From assembly GCA_964451375.1 (NCBI GenBank), contig CAYVIN010000001.1:71931-135930 (forward strand): a DNA stretch of 64,000 nt, given 5' to 3'. This document shows positions 1 to 8,082 of this stretch, in pieces. The stretch is from JAGXQV01 sp964451375. GTDB lineage: Bacteria > Pseudomonadota > Gammaproteobacteria > Burkholderiales > Sulfuricellaceae. The stretch's first letter is position 1. Each line of letters begins with the position of its first letter. A program made the position numbers and the translations under genes. The notes under the pieces were generated by a model, which was not told the DNA's origin, did no database searches, and worked only from the letters and a program-made list of their open reading frames with translations.

Positions 1-2
1 TC

Positions 3-44
3 GCCGGAACGGTGGTGAAGATCAAGCTGTTCGGGGGAAATTGA
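3..44 (+). CDS. 3' end of an upstream phage-type gene (partial)
   Basis: An open frame enters from the left edge and ends with TGA one base before the holin-like start, encoding the last residues AGTVVKIKLFGGN. The tight junction with the lysis genes suggests a phage structural or assembly gene in the same operon, but 13 residues are too few to identify it. Confidence 0.35.
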   Translation, partial: AGTVVKIKLFGGN

Positions 45-45
45 G

Positions 46-522
46 ATGATCGAGACTTTGCTGGGTGGGTTATTGGGAGGAGTTTTTCGTCTCGCGCCGG
101 AAATCCTCAAGTGGTTCGACCGCCAAGGCGAGCGGTCGCATGAACTGGCGATGCAGGACAAGGCGCTGGAGTTCGAGAAGCTGCGTGGGGCGTCGCGGAT
201 GGGAGAAATTGCTGCCAGTGCCGATGCTGCATGGAATGCCGGGGCGATTGATGCGCTCAAGGAGGCAGTGCGGGGGCAGGCGCAAATTACCGGTATGCGC
301 TGGGTGGATGCCTTATCGAGCAGCGTGCGCCCGATTCTGACGTACTGGTTCATGGGCCTTTATTGCGCGGCGAAGACGGCGGCGTTTGTCGGGGTGTTGT
401 TGGCCGGCGCGGGTTGGATCGGGGCGGTGCAGGCGGCTTGGACGGAGGCGGATCAGGCACTGTGGGCGGGGGTGCTGAATTTTTGGTTTTTGGGTCGCGT
501 GTTTGATCGGGGGCGCTCATGA
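46..522 (+). CDS. phage holin-like membrane protein
   Basis: This 158-aa protein has a charged N-terminal half with a short amphipathic start (MIETLLGGLLGG) and two hydrophobic stretches in the last 70 residues (around YWFMGLYCAAKTAAFVGVLLAG and the tail ALWAGVLNFWFLG). That is the layout of phage holins of the so-called 3TM type, which collapse the inner membrane and let endolysin out. It overlaps the lysozyme gene by 4 bases (ATGA), so the two form a lysis cassette. The holin call rests on membrane topology and on the neighbouring endolysin rather than on a diagnostic motif. Confidence 0.65.
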   Translation: MIETLLGGLLGGVFRLAPEILKWFDRQGERSHELAMQDKALEFEKLRGASRMGEIAASADAAWNAGAIDALKEAVRGQAQITGMRWVDALSSSVRPILTYWFMGLYCAAKTAAFVGVLLAGAGWIGAVQAAWTEADQALWAGVLNFWFLGRVFDRGRS

Positions 523-980
523 TTGCGGTACCACGGGCGGCCATCGATCTAGCCAAGCACTTTGAGGGTTTCCATCGGGTACCGAAGGCTGACCCGCTAC
601 GCCGGGCGTATCCCTATGTTTGCCCAGCGGGATATTGGACGATTGGGTTTGGGCATTTGTGCAAGCCCGATCATCCCCCCATCGACGAGGTGCAAGCAGA
701 AATTTATTTGGCCACCGACCTGCAAATCGCGCTCGTCGCCACGCTGAAATATTGCCCAGTGCTGGTGCAGGAACCGGAAAATCGGCTCTCCGCCATTGTC
801 GACTTCACCTTCAACCTTGGTGCCGGGCGGTTGCAATCGTCTACCCTGCGGCGTCGAATCAATCAGCACGATTGGCGTGGGGCTGCCGATGAATTGCGCC
901 GCTGGGTGCGTGGGGGCGGAAAAGTGTTGTCAGGGCTGGTGGTGAGGAGGGAGGCAGAAGTGGAGCTGGTTTGGCCGTGA
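519..980 (+). CDS. phage lysozyme (endolysin), GH24 family
   Basis: A 153-aa soluble muramidase expected to cut the glycan backbone of peptidoglycan at the end of a phage cycle. Near the N-terminus it has the GH24 pattern: Glu16 in KHFEGF, Asp25 nine residues later, and Thr41 in WTIGFGH, in line with the Glu-Asp-Thr triad of T4-type lysozymes. The gap between Asp and Thr is longer than in T4. FNLGAG further on is another family motif. There is no signal peptide, so release depends on the upstream holin-like protein, with which it overlaps by 4 bases. A decayed copy lies at about 9180-9535, on the other side of the seven-gene module. Confidence 0.85.
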   Translation: MIAVPRAAIDLAKHFEGFHRVPKADPLRRAYPYVCPAGYWTIGFGHLCKPDHPPIDEVQAEIYLATDLQIALVATLKYCPVLVQEPENRLSAIVDFTFNLGAGRLQSSTLRRRINQHDWRGAADELRRWVRGGGKVLSGLVVRREAEVELVWP

Positions 981-1082
981 GAATCAAGTCACAAAAGCCG
1001 GAAGTCGTTGATTGCCATATATCCTTCAGCGCAGAGCGTGGCGCGCATTCATTCAGACCAATCAAGGCAAAGTCTTATATAT

Positions 1083-1111
1083 TTGACTCACGGCCAACAT
1101 GTATGAATAAT
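1083..1111 (+). promoter_or_regulatory. sigma70-type promoter of the DndB-like/radical SAM operon
   Basis: TTGACT (1083-1088) and AATAAT (1106-1111) are separated by 17 bases in the AT-rich gap between the lysozyme and the DndB-like gene. A transcript from here would have a leader of about 40 bases before the ATG at 1158. The module therefore has its own promoter and need not depend on phage transcription. Confidence 0.5.
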
Positions 1112-1157
1112 AAATGCACTGTTTTATAACGAATAACGCATTATTTTTCTGCATATT

Positions 1158-2198
1158 ATGTCGGGTTTGCCTGAAACAAGCATCCAAGGAATCGTTGGTC
1201 AATGCGGTGGTCGCCGAGTTTTCATGTCCTTTGCACCAGCCTCATTGTTGCATTCAATAAGTTTTGCGGATGTCCTAAACGAGGAAACAGGGCAAGGGTA
1301 TCAACGATGCTTTACCGGTAAGCACAGCCTGGATTTTAGGAAATATATTCAACAAGATGGCAGTACAACTATTCCCTTGGCATTCAATCTGCGCGCCGAC
1401 CAGGCCGCGCAATGGCAATTAATCGAAACATCCGAAGGGCAAGCAACCCTCAAATTAAATTCACCAAAAACCAAGGTGTTGTCGCAAGTCGATTGCCAGC
1501 ATCGATTGGGGTATTTGGCAGACTTGGATATTTCATTGGCATTCATGACTTTCATCGGCTTATCGTTGAAAGAGGAAATGGAAATATTCAATGTGATAAA
1601 CGGGAAGGCGAAAGGCCTTAGTTCAAGCCTTCTGGATTTTCATGAAGCCAAGCTCGCCAATGACCTAGGGCAGGATCGACCAGAACTCTACATAGCATTA
1701 AAGCTCAATGAAGACCCAGCCTCCCCTTGGAAGGGAAAGCTCGACCTTGGGGGCAACAAAACTTCCGGGATGAAACGCCACGCTTCTTTGCGAATGATAC
1801 AAAAGGCAGTAAAACGTTTCCTCAAGGAAAGTCTGATTTTAGATAAGAATTCGGTGGAATATGCGTATACCGTAGTTCTTGGGTTCTGGAAGGCAATCAC
1901 CATTGCTTTGGAAGATGAGTGGCGAGACCCCAGGCGGCATTTCGTGACTAAAGGGATAGGTGTCTACAGTTTAATGAGTTTGGCCGCTGAATTATTTCAA
2001 GACTCACAACGAAACAATTTGGTATGCGACCCCGCGTATTTTGTGGGGACAATGTCTGACTTCATAACTCAAATTGACTGGACAAATCACGGGCATTTCA
2101 AAGGTTTTGGAGGTGCCTCTGGTGCGGATGAAGCGTTGGTCTTATTGCGGGAATTTCGTAATAAATCACGATTGAGGTTAGTCGCACATGGCCAATAA
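1158..2198 (+). CDS. DGQHR-family (DndB-like) protein
   Basis: This 346-aa protein carries a DCQHR motif at residues 112-116, a variant of the DGQHR signature of the DndB-like family. In Dnd systems DndB is linked to DNA phosphorothioation and its regulation. Around the motif the pattern fits ParB-like folds: QVDCQHRLGYL followed by a hydrophobic strand and EEMEIFNVINGKAKGLSSSLLDFH. The second motif residue is Cys instead of Gly. It is first in an operon with a radical SAM gene, whose start overlaps its 3' end by 11 bases. No Shine-Dalgarno is obvious before the ATG at 1158, and an in-frame ATG at 1224 is an alternative. No dndC, dndD or dndE homologue is present, so the role is probably DNA marking or mark sensing in another system. 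Confidence 0.7.
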   Translation: MSGLPETSIQGIVGQCGGRRVFMSFAPASLLHSISFADVLNEETGQGYQRCFTGKHSLDFRKYIQQDGSTTIPLAFNLRADQAAQWQLIETSEGQATLKLNSPKTKVLSQVDCQHRLGYLADLDISLAFMTFIGLSLKEEMEIFNVINGKAKGLSSSLLDFHEAKLANDLGQDRPELYIALKLNEDPASPWKGKLDLGGNKTSGMKRHASLRMIQKAVKRFLKESLILDKNSVEYAYTVVLGFWKAITIALEDEWRDPRRHFVTKGIGVYSLMSLAAELFQDSQRNNLVCDPAYFVGTMSDFITQIDWTNHGHFKGFGGASGADEALVLLREFRNKSRLRLVAHGQ

Positions 2199-3771
2199 AA
2201 ACATCCTGCTGATTGAGCCTGGGTATAAGAATAAATACCCTCCGTTGGGGCTAATGAAGATCGCCCAATACCATGGCCGAAATGGAAAAATGGACAACGT
2301 TAAGTTCATTAAGGGCGAAGTGGATAAAAGCGTTTTTAACACCTCTTGGGACAGAATCTACGTTACTACGCTATTTACATTCGAATGGAATGCAATAGCT
2401 CGGTCAATTGACTTTGCAGTTCAGGTGTCAAATAACCAGCCCAATAAAGTGTTTGTGGGAGGGATCGCTGCATCCTTAATGCATGAAACATTTATGCAGG
2501 AGCCTAGATGGGCGGGAATACGCTTTATTGCCGGCTTGCTTTCGGCTCCGCCAGCGGTTTCTCTTCAATTAGATGACTTCATGGAAGAGCTTTATTCCTC
2601 GGATCAATATGGCACGCCAATTGAAGATTTAATTCCAGATTACTCCATCATTGAGCATATTAAAGATCAATATGTTTACCCAGTACACGACGCATATTTT
2701 GCATATGCCTCGCGTGGCTGTGTACGAAAGTGTAGCTTTTGCGGTGTGCCAAAATTAGAAGGCGATCAGAGAGATAACAAACCCATTAGTCACATCGTAA
2801 GGGAGGTCGAAAAGCTCTATGGGGTGAAGCGTGATTTAACCTTGATGGATAACAACATCGTAGCATCTCCCAATTTCAAGAGCATCATTGCAGAGATTTG
2901 TGATCTTGGCTTTACTCGTGGCGCGACCATATTGAGAAATGGTCGCCCCCTTCAACGTAGGGTGGATTTCAACCAAGGTGTTGATGCACGGATACTCAGT
3001 AAGGACAAAATGTTCTTGCGAGAGATTAGCAAAACTTGCATCAAGCCGTTGCGAGTCGCTTTTGATCATATAGGGGTTCGGAAACCCTACGAAAAAGCGA
3101 TTCGCTACGCTCACGAATTTGGCCTAAGTGAGCTTTCAAACTACATGCTCTATAACTTTCAAGACACTCCTACAGATTTGTATCAAAGAATGCGTCTTAA
3201 CATAGATCTGAATGAAGAGCTTGGTATTCGAATCTTCTCATTCCCGATGCGTTACCAGCCCACCTATTTGCCTGATCGTTCCCATATTGGGGAGCATTGG
3301 AATAGATATTTTCTTCGATCCATGCAAATAATTCTTCAGGCAACCCATGGAATTGTTAGCGGCAACCCTTCGTTTTTTTTACGGGCCTTTGGGAATGGCG
3401 TTGAGGAATTCGAGGCGTTGCTGTTGATGCCCCATAACTTTCTTTTTAACCGCGCATGGTATGAAGAACTGCAAGGAAAGCCGGAGCTCGATGAGTATTT
3501 AAGTGAAGCGAGAAAGCTATCCTCCGCTGAGAAAGCGGAGCTTGTTGGACATCTTTCTTCCGATAGAAGCAAGTATACAGAAGCAATTAATGAGATAAGC
3601 TCCCCCAAAGTGCGTTCTATTTTCCAATACTACTTGCCTATGGAGAAGGGAAAAGAAGCGGAAATTTGGGAAATCACCAGGGAGCACCGTAAAAAAATTA
3701 AACAAGAAGCTATTAGCATGGTTCCAGATGATGAGCGCGTGGAAGATGCGGATTTGGAGGATGCCGCATGA
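2188..3771 (+). CDS. radical SAM enzyme with B12-type N-terminal fold
   Basis: A 527-aa protein with a CxxxCxxC cluster (Cys178, Cys182, Cys185 in SRGCVRKCSFCG) that binds the 4Fe-4S centre and S-adenosylmethionine. The first 110 residues (NILLIEPGY ... PPLGLMKIAQY ... VFVGGIAAS) look like the Rossmann-type cobalamin-binding domain common in B12 radical SAM proteins, but I see no DxHxxG base-off ligand, so it may not bind B12. Helical C-terminal extension of about 150 residues. It overlaps the DndB-like gene by 11 bases and the ATPase gene by 4. The substrate is unknown. From the neighbours I infer modification of a nucleic acid or of a partner protein. Confidence 0.75.
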   Translation: MANKNILLIEPGYKNKYPPLGLMKIAQYHGRNGKMDNVKFIKGEVDKSVFNTSWDRIYVTTLFTFEWNAIARSIDFAVQVSNNQPNKVFVGGIAASLMHETFMQEPRWAGIRFIAGLLSAPPAVSLQLDDFMEELYSSDQYGTPIEDLIPDYSIIEHIKDQYVYPVHDAYFAYASRGCVRKCSFCGVPKLEGDQRDNKPISHIVREVEKLYGVKRDLTLMDNNIVASPNFKSIIAEICDLGFTRGATILRNGRPLQRRVDFNQGVDARILSKDKMFLREISKTCIKPLRVAFDHIGVRKPYEKAIRYAHEFGLSELSNYMLYNFQDTPTDLYQRMRLNIDLNEELGIRIFSFPMRYQPTYLPDRSHIGEHWNRYFLRSMQIILQATHGIVSGNPSFFLRAFGNGVEEFEALLLMPHNFLFNRAWYEELQGKPELDEYLSEARKLSSAEKAELVGHLSSDRSKYTEAINEISSPKVRSIFQYYLPMEKGKEAEIWEITREHRKKIKQEAISMVPDDERVEDADLEDAA

Positions 3772-5171
3772 ACACCCCATCCTCTCATGTGATCTCAATT
3801 AAAGCGAACCCCATGAAAAATAATGAAGAAATTGTTGTTGGTAAAGATATTCTTGAGTTGCTTACGAGCGCAATGTATGTCGACCCACTGTCGGTCTATC
3901 GGGAGTATATTCAAAATGCTGCGGACGCAATTGAAGAAGGAGCCGTGGCCGGTTTATACCAAAACGAGAACCTGCCGAGAATCGATGTAAAAGTTGACCT
4001 CGTTAAGCGTGCGATCATTATTCGGGATAACGGCATAGGTATTGCAAATCAGGAATTTGCCAAAAGATTAACCGCCCTGGGGGCAAGCCATAAGCGTGGA
4101 ACAAAACAAAGGGGGTTTAGGGGGGTCGGGAGGCTTTCAGGGCTCGGATATTGCCAACAATTAGTATTCCGCTCCAAGTCTCACGGCGATCAAAAAGTTT
4201 TGGAGATTGTTTGGGACGGGCGAAGACTTAAGGAAATGCTTCGTGATATTTCGCACCAAGATCGTGTTGAAGATGTAATTAAGGATATTACTGAAATTGG
4301 CTCCTTACCTTCGGCAGGGTGGCCTGAGCATTTTTTCGAGGTTGAACTCAGGCAGGTAGTTCGATTCAAAAACGATTTGCTTCTTAATGCACAGGAAATA
4401 AACCAATACCTTGCGCAAACCGGCCCCGTTCCCTTTTCCCCGGATTTTGTTTATGGCAACGAGATAATGAGTTACCTGCAGCGATTTGGAGGAAACAGCA
4501 CTTTTAATGTCTACCTTAACGATTCCTCTGAACCCATATATAGGCCCCATCGGGACGAATTTCAGGTAAAAGAGGATGTCTCAGATTCGTTCAATGAGAT
4601 TGCCTTCGTCGAAGTGCCTGGTATCGAGGGGGATGTTGATGCGGTAATTTGCCTACTGCATCATAGTTATTATGGGGCGATTCCCAAGAGAGCAGGAATC
4701 TCTGGCCTTAGGGTTAGGGCGGGGAATATCCAAGTGGGCTCAGATAGCATCTTCATTGATGCCTTTCCAGAACCCCGCTTCAATAGTTGGTGTGTTGGGG
4801 AAATCTATGTGCTTAATCGAAAGATAGCCCCTAATGGAAGGCGTGATGACTTTGAACAGAATGTCCACTACCTAAATCTTCAAGGTCACATTGCGACACT
4901 CGCGCGCGACGTGGCGAGAATTGCTCGGGCAAAGTCTTCCGAGCGTAATCGTCAGAAACTTGCCGATATTCAATCAAAAATTGAACCGATGGATGAAGTT
5001 CTAGAGCACTTGGCTAATGTTGTCCCTCCTGAAAAAAAGGGTACCTACCTAGAGGTAATGTCAGCATTCTACGAATGCGCCCCAAACAAAGTTGAGGCTC
5101 AGAATCTAATCCGAAAAGTCATAGATAAACTCGCAAAGGCGCCTAAGACACCCTCTACGTTGTCCCATTGA
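3768..5171 (+). CDS. Hsp90-type GHKL ATPase
   Basis: A 467-aa protein with all three Bergerat-fold motifs: REYIQNAADAI (Asn50, Asp53), IRDNGIGI (Asp87, Gly89, Gly91) and the GFRGVGRLSGLG lid (116-127). This matches Hsp90/MutL-like ATPases, which change shape on nucleotide binding and usually act as clamps or chaperones. The remainder after residue 190 is not recognisable. Translation is coupled to the radical SAM gene (ATGA overlap). There is an in-frame Met at residue 16 just before the domain. Its 3' end overlaps the 3' end of the opposing ParB-like gene by 17 bases. Such ATPases are frequent in uncharacterised defence loci. Confidence 0.75.
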   Translation: MNTPSSHVISIKANPMKNNEEIVVGKDILELLTSAMYVDPLSVYREYIQNAADAIEEGAVAGLYQNENLPRIDVKVDLVKRAIIIRDNGIGIANQEFAKRLTALGASHKRGTKQRGFRGVGRLSGLGYCQQLVFRSKSHGDQKVLEIVWDGRRLKEMLRDISHQDRVEDVIKDITEIGSLPSAGWPEHFFEVELRQVVRFKNDLLLNAQEINQYLAQTGPVPFSPDFVYGNEIMSYLQRFGGNSTFNVYLNDSSEPIYRPHRDEFQVKEDVSDSFNEIAFVEVPGIEGDVDAVICLLHHSYYGAIPKRAGISGLRVRAGNIQVGSDSIFIDAFPEPRFNSWCVGEIYVLNRKIAPNGRRDDFEQNVHYLNLQGHIATLARDVARIARAKSSERNRQKLADIQSKIEPMDEVLEHLANVVPPEKKGTYLEVMSAFYECAPNKVEAQNLIRKVIDKLAKAPKTPSTLSH

Positions 5172-6153
5172 GTTTTTTAAGAAGAGTCTCCATACGTTTA
5201 CGAATTTTTTCGACCTCGAACACACACCTTTTTCTAGCTTCTCCCTTTAGCTCCATGAGGTCTTCCTCGGTGGTGTTCTCTGCTGTCCACTCTCTGAATT
5301 TTTTCAGGCGCATATATACAAGGTCACTTGCGCCCCGATGCTCTGCGGCTTGAACACTGCTTTCAAAATCTAAAGTTTCGGAGACGAATCGATGAAGGGT
5401 CTTTCCTCCCGCCTCGCAGATTAATTTTAGACCATCCCTAACATCGACGGCTCTCGGGATGTCACCTGAACGAACTTTGCTGACAACAATATCATCAAGC
5501 TCCGGGTATTCTTCTCTTGCCTTCTTGATTTTGTTAGATTTTATATACTCATCATAGTAGCTCCACCGAGTTATATCTTTTTCTCCTTTCTCAATCATGA
5601 AGTTATAAACATGAACAAGATGAGATACGGCTCTGCTACTTAATCCAATTTCATGCGCTAGTGTCTGCAAGGTGACCTTGTGGTTCTTGTGCCTGCGATA
5701 CAGATATCCGGCTTGCTCGTAAGGCGCCCAATCCTTTTTCCCAATGATGTGATATTCACCCAGAAGTGCAAAGATTGCGCTTTCGCTGATGGATTCAGGG
5801 AGCACCTTAACTTTTATTTCGCCCCATTTGATTGGGTTTTTTCTTGCGAGAATTCTGTAGGCGGCTAGCCGACTGTTCCCTTCCAGTACAATATTTGTTC
5901 CGCCTAACACAATCACAGCATCAATTAACCCACCGTTTTCTTCAATCGAATGGATCAAATGTTTCACATGATCCATTTTGCTGAGCGTATCCTCTATCTC
6001 TTCTTGAGATGGCTCGTCGCCATCGTCCCTTACAATTGAATAGAGCCTGGGGTTCTCCAGGTAAAACTTCAACTCGGCTTGCGGAACCTTACCCACTTTT
6101 ACGGGTATTTCTTCTCCGCGCAGCGTTAATACTTCCTCGACAAAAGTTGGCAT
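5155..6153 (-). CDS. ParB-like protein 1
   Basis: A 332-aa protein with a ParB/Srx-type N-terminal domain. IEENGGLIDAVIV is followed by VLEGNSRLAAYRIL (Glu91 onward), matching the EGN/HRR nucleotide-binding box of the superfamily. Residues about 160-190 (TLQTLAHEIGLSSRAVSHLV) form a helix-turn-helix, as in ParB/Noc proteins that bind specific DNA. The C-terminal 130 residues are charged and helical. It is last in a leftward four-gene operon, 14 bases after the SNF2 gene. No ParA is present, so a plasmid-partition role is unlikely. DNA recognition, or the CTPase or nuclease activity known in other ParB-like proteins, is more plausible. Confidence 0.7.
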   Translation of the reverse strand: MPTFVEEVLTLRGEEIPVKVGKVPQAELKFYLENPRLYSIVRDDGDEPSQEEIEDTLSKMDHVKHLIHSIEENGGLIDAVIVLGGTNIVLEGNSRLAAYRILARKNPIKWGEIKVKVLPESISESAIFALLGEYHIIGKKDWAPYEQAGYLYRRHKNHKVTLQTLAHEIGLSSRAVSHLVHVYNFMIEKGEKDITRWSYYDEYIKSNKIKKAREEYPELDDIVVSKVRSGDIPRAVDVRDGLKLICEAGGKTLHRFVSETLDFESSVQAAEHRGASDLVYMRLKKFREWTAENTTEEDLMELKGEARKRCVFEVEKIRKRMETLLKKLNGTT

Positions 6154-6167
6154 TTCTTTCCCCGTTG

Positions 6168-7643
6168 TTATTTTTCGATGTTAAGTATGTTTTTCAGGAT
6201 ATCCCCAAAAGAATATGACATTTGTGAACGGTAATATTCAATCGAAATGTCCCCTTGGGCTAATTGAGCGGCAAGCCGCTTGGCGTGCAAGAGCACATCG
6301 ACCCAACCGTCGATAGAATCCTGCATTATTAAATTGTACACGTAGCAAGTCTTGATCTGGGAAACGCGGTGAATGCGATCTTGAGCCTGTAAATAATCGT
6401 CCAAGCTAAAGCTGCGATCAAAAAAGATAACATGATTTGCAACGGTTAATGTTAATCCTTCTTTGGCAGCGCCTGGCGTCGCCACAAGCACCTTGCAATC
6501 ATCTTCCCCCAGGAATTTCTTAACCGCGCGATTCCGTTGCTCCATGGGGAGCTTTCCGTGAATAGTGGTTGAACCAAAGGAGCGAAGCCGTTTTGTTAAC
6601 CAATTGGCATTTTCCGTAAAGGTTGTCCAGACTATAGCTTTTTCACCCTGAGATCGAATCTCCTCGAGCAACTCAAGTAAGTATGGCCATTTTCCAGGGT
6701 CGCCTTGGTAACCTTCATCCACTAATTGGGGGTTTGAAGCAATCTGAACAAGCCTAAGCAATCGTTTGATAATTTCATCTGCTCTATCTTCAGCGGGAAT
6801 CCCTTCCTTAATCACCACTGCTTTTAAGCCATCTCGATATTGGCAATAGATGTCATGCTGAAACGGTTCCCAGTCTGTCCAGATCGATTTGATAACCTTT
6901 TCAGGCAGTTGAATGAATTCGCTGTTTTTGTTTTCTCTAACAGAGAAGCTTGAAATTTTGCTATGGATAACCTGGAGTGCTTTCTCAAATCGATGGCGAG
7001 CCGCTTTGTCGTGGGCAAGTTCATTAGAAAGATCGAGTTCACTTTTAAACTGTTGGAACTGCTGACCTAGGGACTTACCTTGATCCAAAAAATAAATTTG
7101 AGCCCAAATGTCATAGGGTCTATTTGCTACCGGGGTTCCTGTAAGAATTACTCTTCGTACAAATGATGGCGCTAAAGCAAAGAATGCTTGGGTTAACTCA
7201 GAGTCGGGGTTTTTGATCTTTGTTGACTCATCTAAGACTATGGCAACCCTCCTGGTCTTAAGAAACAGTGACAACCTCTTTTGCTCGAGTTTTACCGCTT
7301 CGTAGTGGGTAAGAATGATCCGTGCGGGACTGTTTAGAACAAAAAAATTCTCGTTGCGATTGCCCGATAAGATGCGCGGCGACAAATGGGAGTGGGCATT
7401 TAATTCACGCTTCCAGTTCTCAACCAATCCTTTTTTGGCAACCAGCAAAATCGTATCGACTAATCGTTTTTCCAACCAATAAAGGATGATGTCGATAGCA
7501 ATCTTGGATTTGCCTAAGCCTTGCTCATGAAATACTGCGCCGTAAGGAAGTTCCCGAATTGCCTCAGCAGCATCAGTTTGGTACTGAAACGCCTGCAATT
7601 TTGGAATCAGTATGGGTTCTTTTTTTAGCTGGAAACCGGTCAT
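6168..7643 (-). CDS. SNF2-family DNA translocase/helicase
   Basis: A 491-aa superfamily 2 ATPase with the usual motif order: HEQGLGKSKIAI (motif I, GLGKS 42-46), VLDEST (motif II, Asp138-Glu139), LTGTPVANRP (motif III, 167-176), the second RecA lobe with IVWTTFTENA and TIHGKL, and QAQDRIHRVSQ (motif VI). The DEST box and QDRxHR arrangement are typical of SNF2/Rad54-type translocases. There are no extra domains. It lies 28 bases after the nuclease gene. Translocase plus nuclease is the usual make-up of an effector that moves along and cuts foreign DNA. Confidence 0.85.
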   Translation of the reverse strand: MTGFQLKKEPILIPKLQAFQYQTDAAEAIRELPYGAVFHEQGLGKSKIAIDIILYWLEKRLVDTILLVAKKGLVENWKRELNAHSHLSPRILSGNRNENFFVLNSPARIILTHYEAVKLEQKRLSLFLKTRRVAIVLDESTKIKNPDSELTQAFFALAPSFVRRVILTGTPVANRPYDIWAQIYFLDQGKSLGQQFQQFKSELDLSNELAHDKAARHRFEKALQVIHSKISSFSVRENKNSEFIQLPEKVIKSIWTDWEPFQHDIYCQYRDGLKAVVIKEGIPAEDRADEIIKRLLRLVQIASNPQLVDEGYQGDPGKWPYLLELLEEIRSQGEKAIVWTTFTENANWLTKRLRSFGSTTIHGKLPMEQRNRAVKKFLGEDDCKVLVATPGAAKEGLTLTVANHVIFFDRSFSLDDYLQAQDRIHRVSQIKTCYVYNLIMQDSIDGWVDVLLHAKRLAAQLAQGDISIEYYRSQMSYSFGDILKNILNIEK

Positions 7644-7671
7644 ATTCTGGGTGCTTGTGCTGAGTCCGTGT

Positions 7672-8082
7672 CTAGCCGGGTAACTTTTCCAGGAAAACCA
7701 GATTCACATTGGACGCATTGTTTCGTTTCTGGATAGACCAGATCAAGGATTTTGCTTGGTTCACCACGAACCAAGGGACGGCAATAATGAAAATTGAATT
7801 TGGATAAAGCGCCAAGTATCTTAAGTAGGCGGCTAATTGTTCCCGCGAATGGCGGGTTTCAAGGTCGCCGGCGCTTTTTGCTTCACCGATTATCAATTGT
7901 TGGCTGGTGGGGATACGTAAGTACATATCGGGCACATATCCTTCAATATTTGGGGGAAAGTTTCCAGGGCGTGTGTCTGGGGCGTCTAACAACACACAAG
8001 CGCAGGCGTCACGTCCAAAATTGTTTTCTATCCAGCTTACCAACGCAGTACGGAGCCTGGCGTGAGCAACCGACTCCCCCAT
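7672..8082 (-). CDS. PD-(D/E)xK-like nuclease
   Basis: A 136-aa protein. PDMYLRI (Pro51-Asp52), a hydrophobic strand ending in IIGEAKS (Glu67, Lys69), and then a helix with EQLAAYLRYL fit the PD-(D/E)xK restriction-endonuclease fold, including the Gln-containing helix after the catalytic Lys. A similar core is found in VRR-NUC proteins. It starts at an ATG sharing one base with the stop of the ParB-like gene before it (TAATG), which implies coupled translation. It is the likely cutting activity of the module. No specificity domain is present, so targeting would have to come from its partners. Confidence 0.65.
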   Translation of the reverse strand: MGESVAHARLRTALVSWIENNFGRDACACVLLDAPDTRPGNFPPNIEGYVPDMYLRIPTSQQLIIGEAKSAGDLETRHSREQLAAYLRYLALYPNSIFIIAVPWFVVNQAKSLIWSIQKRNNASNVNLVFLEKLPG

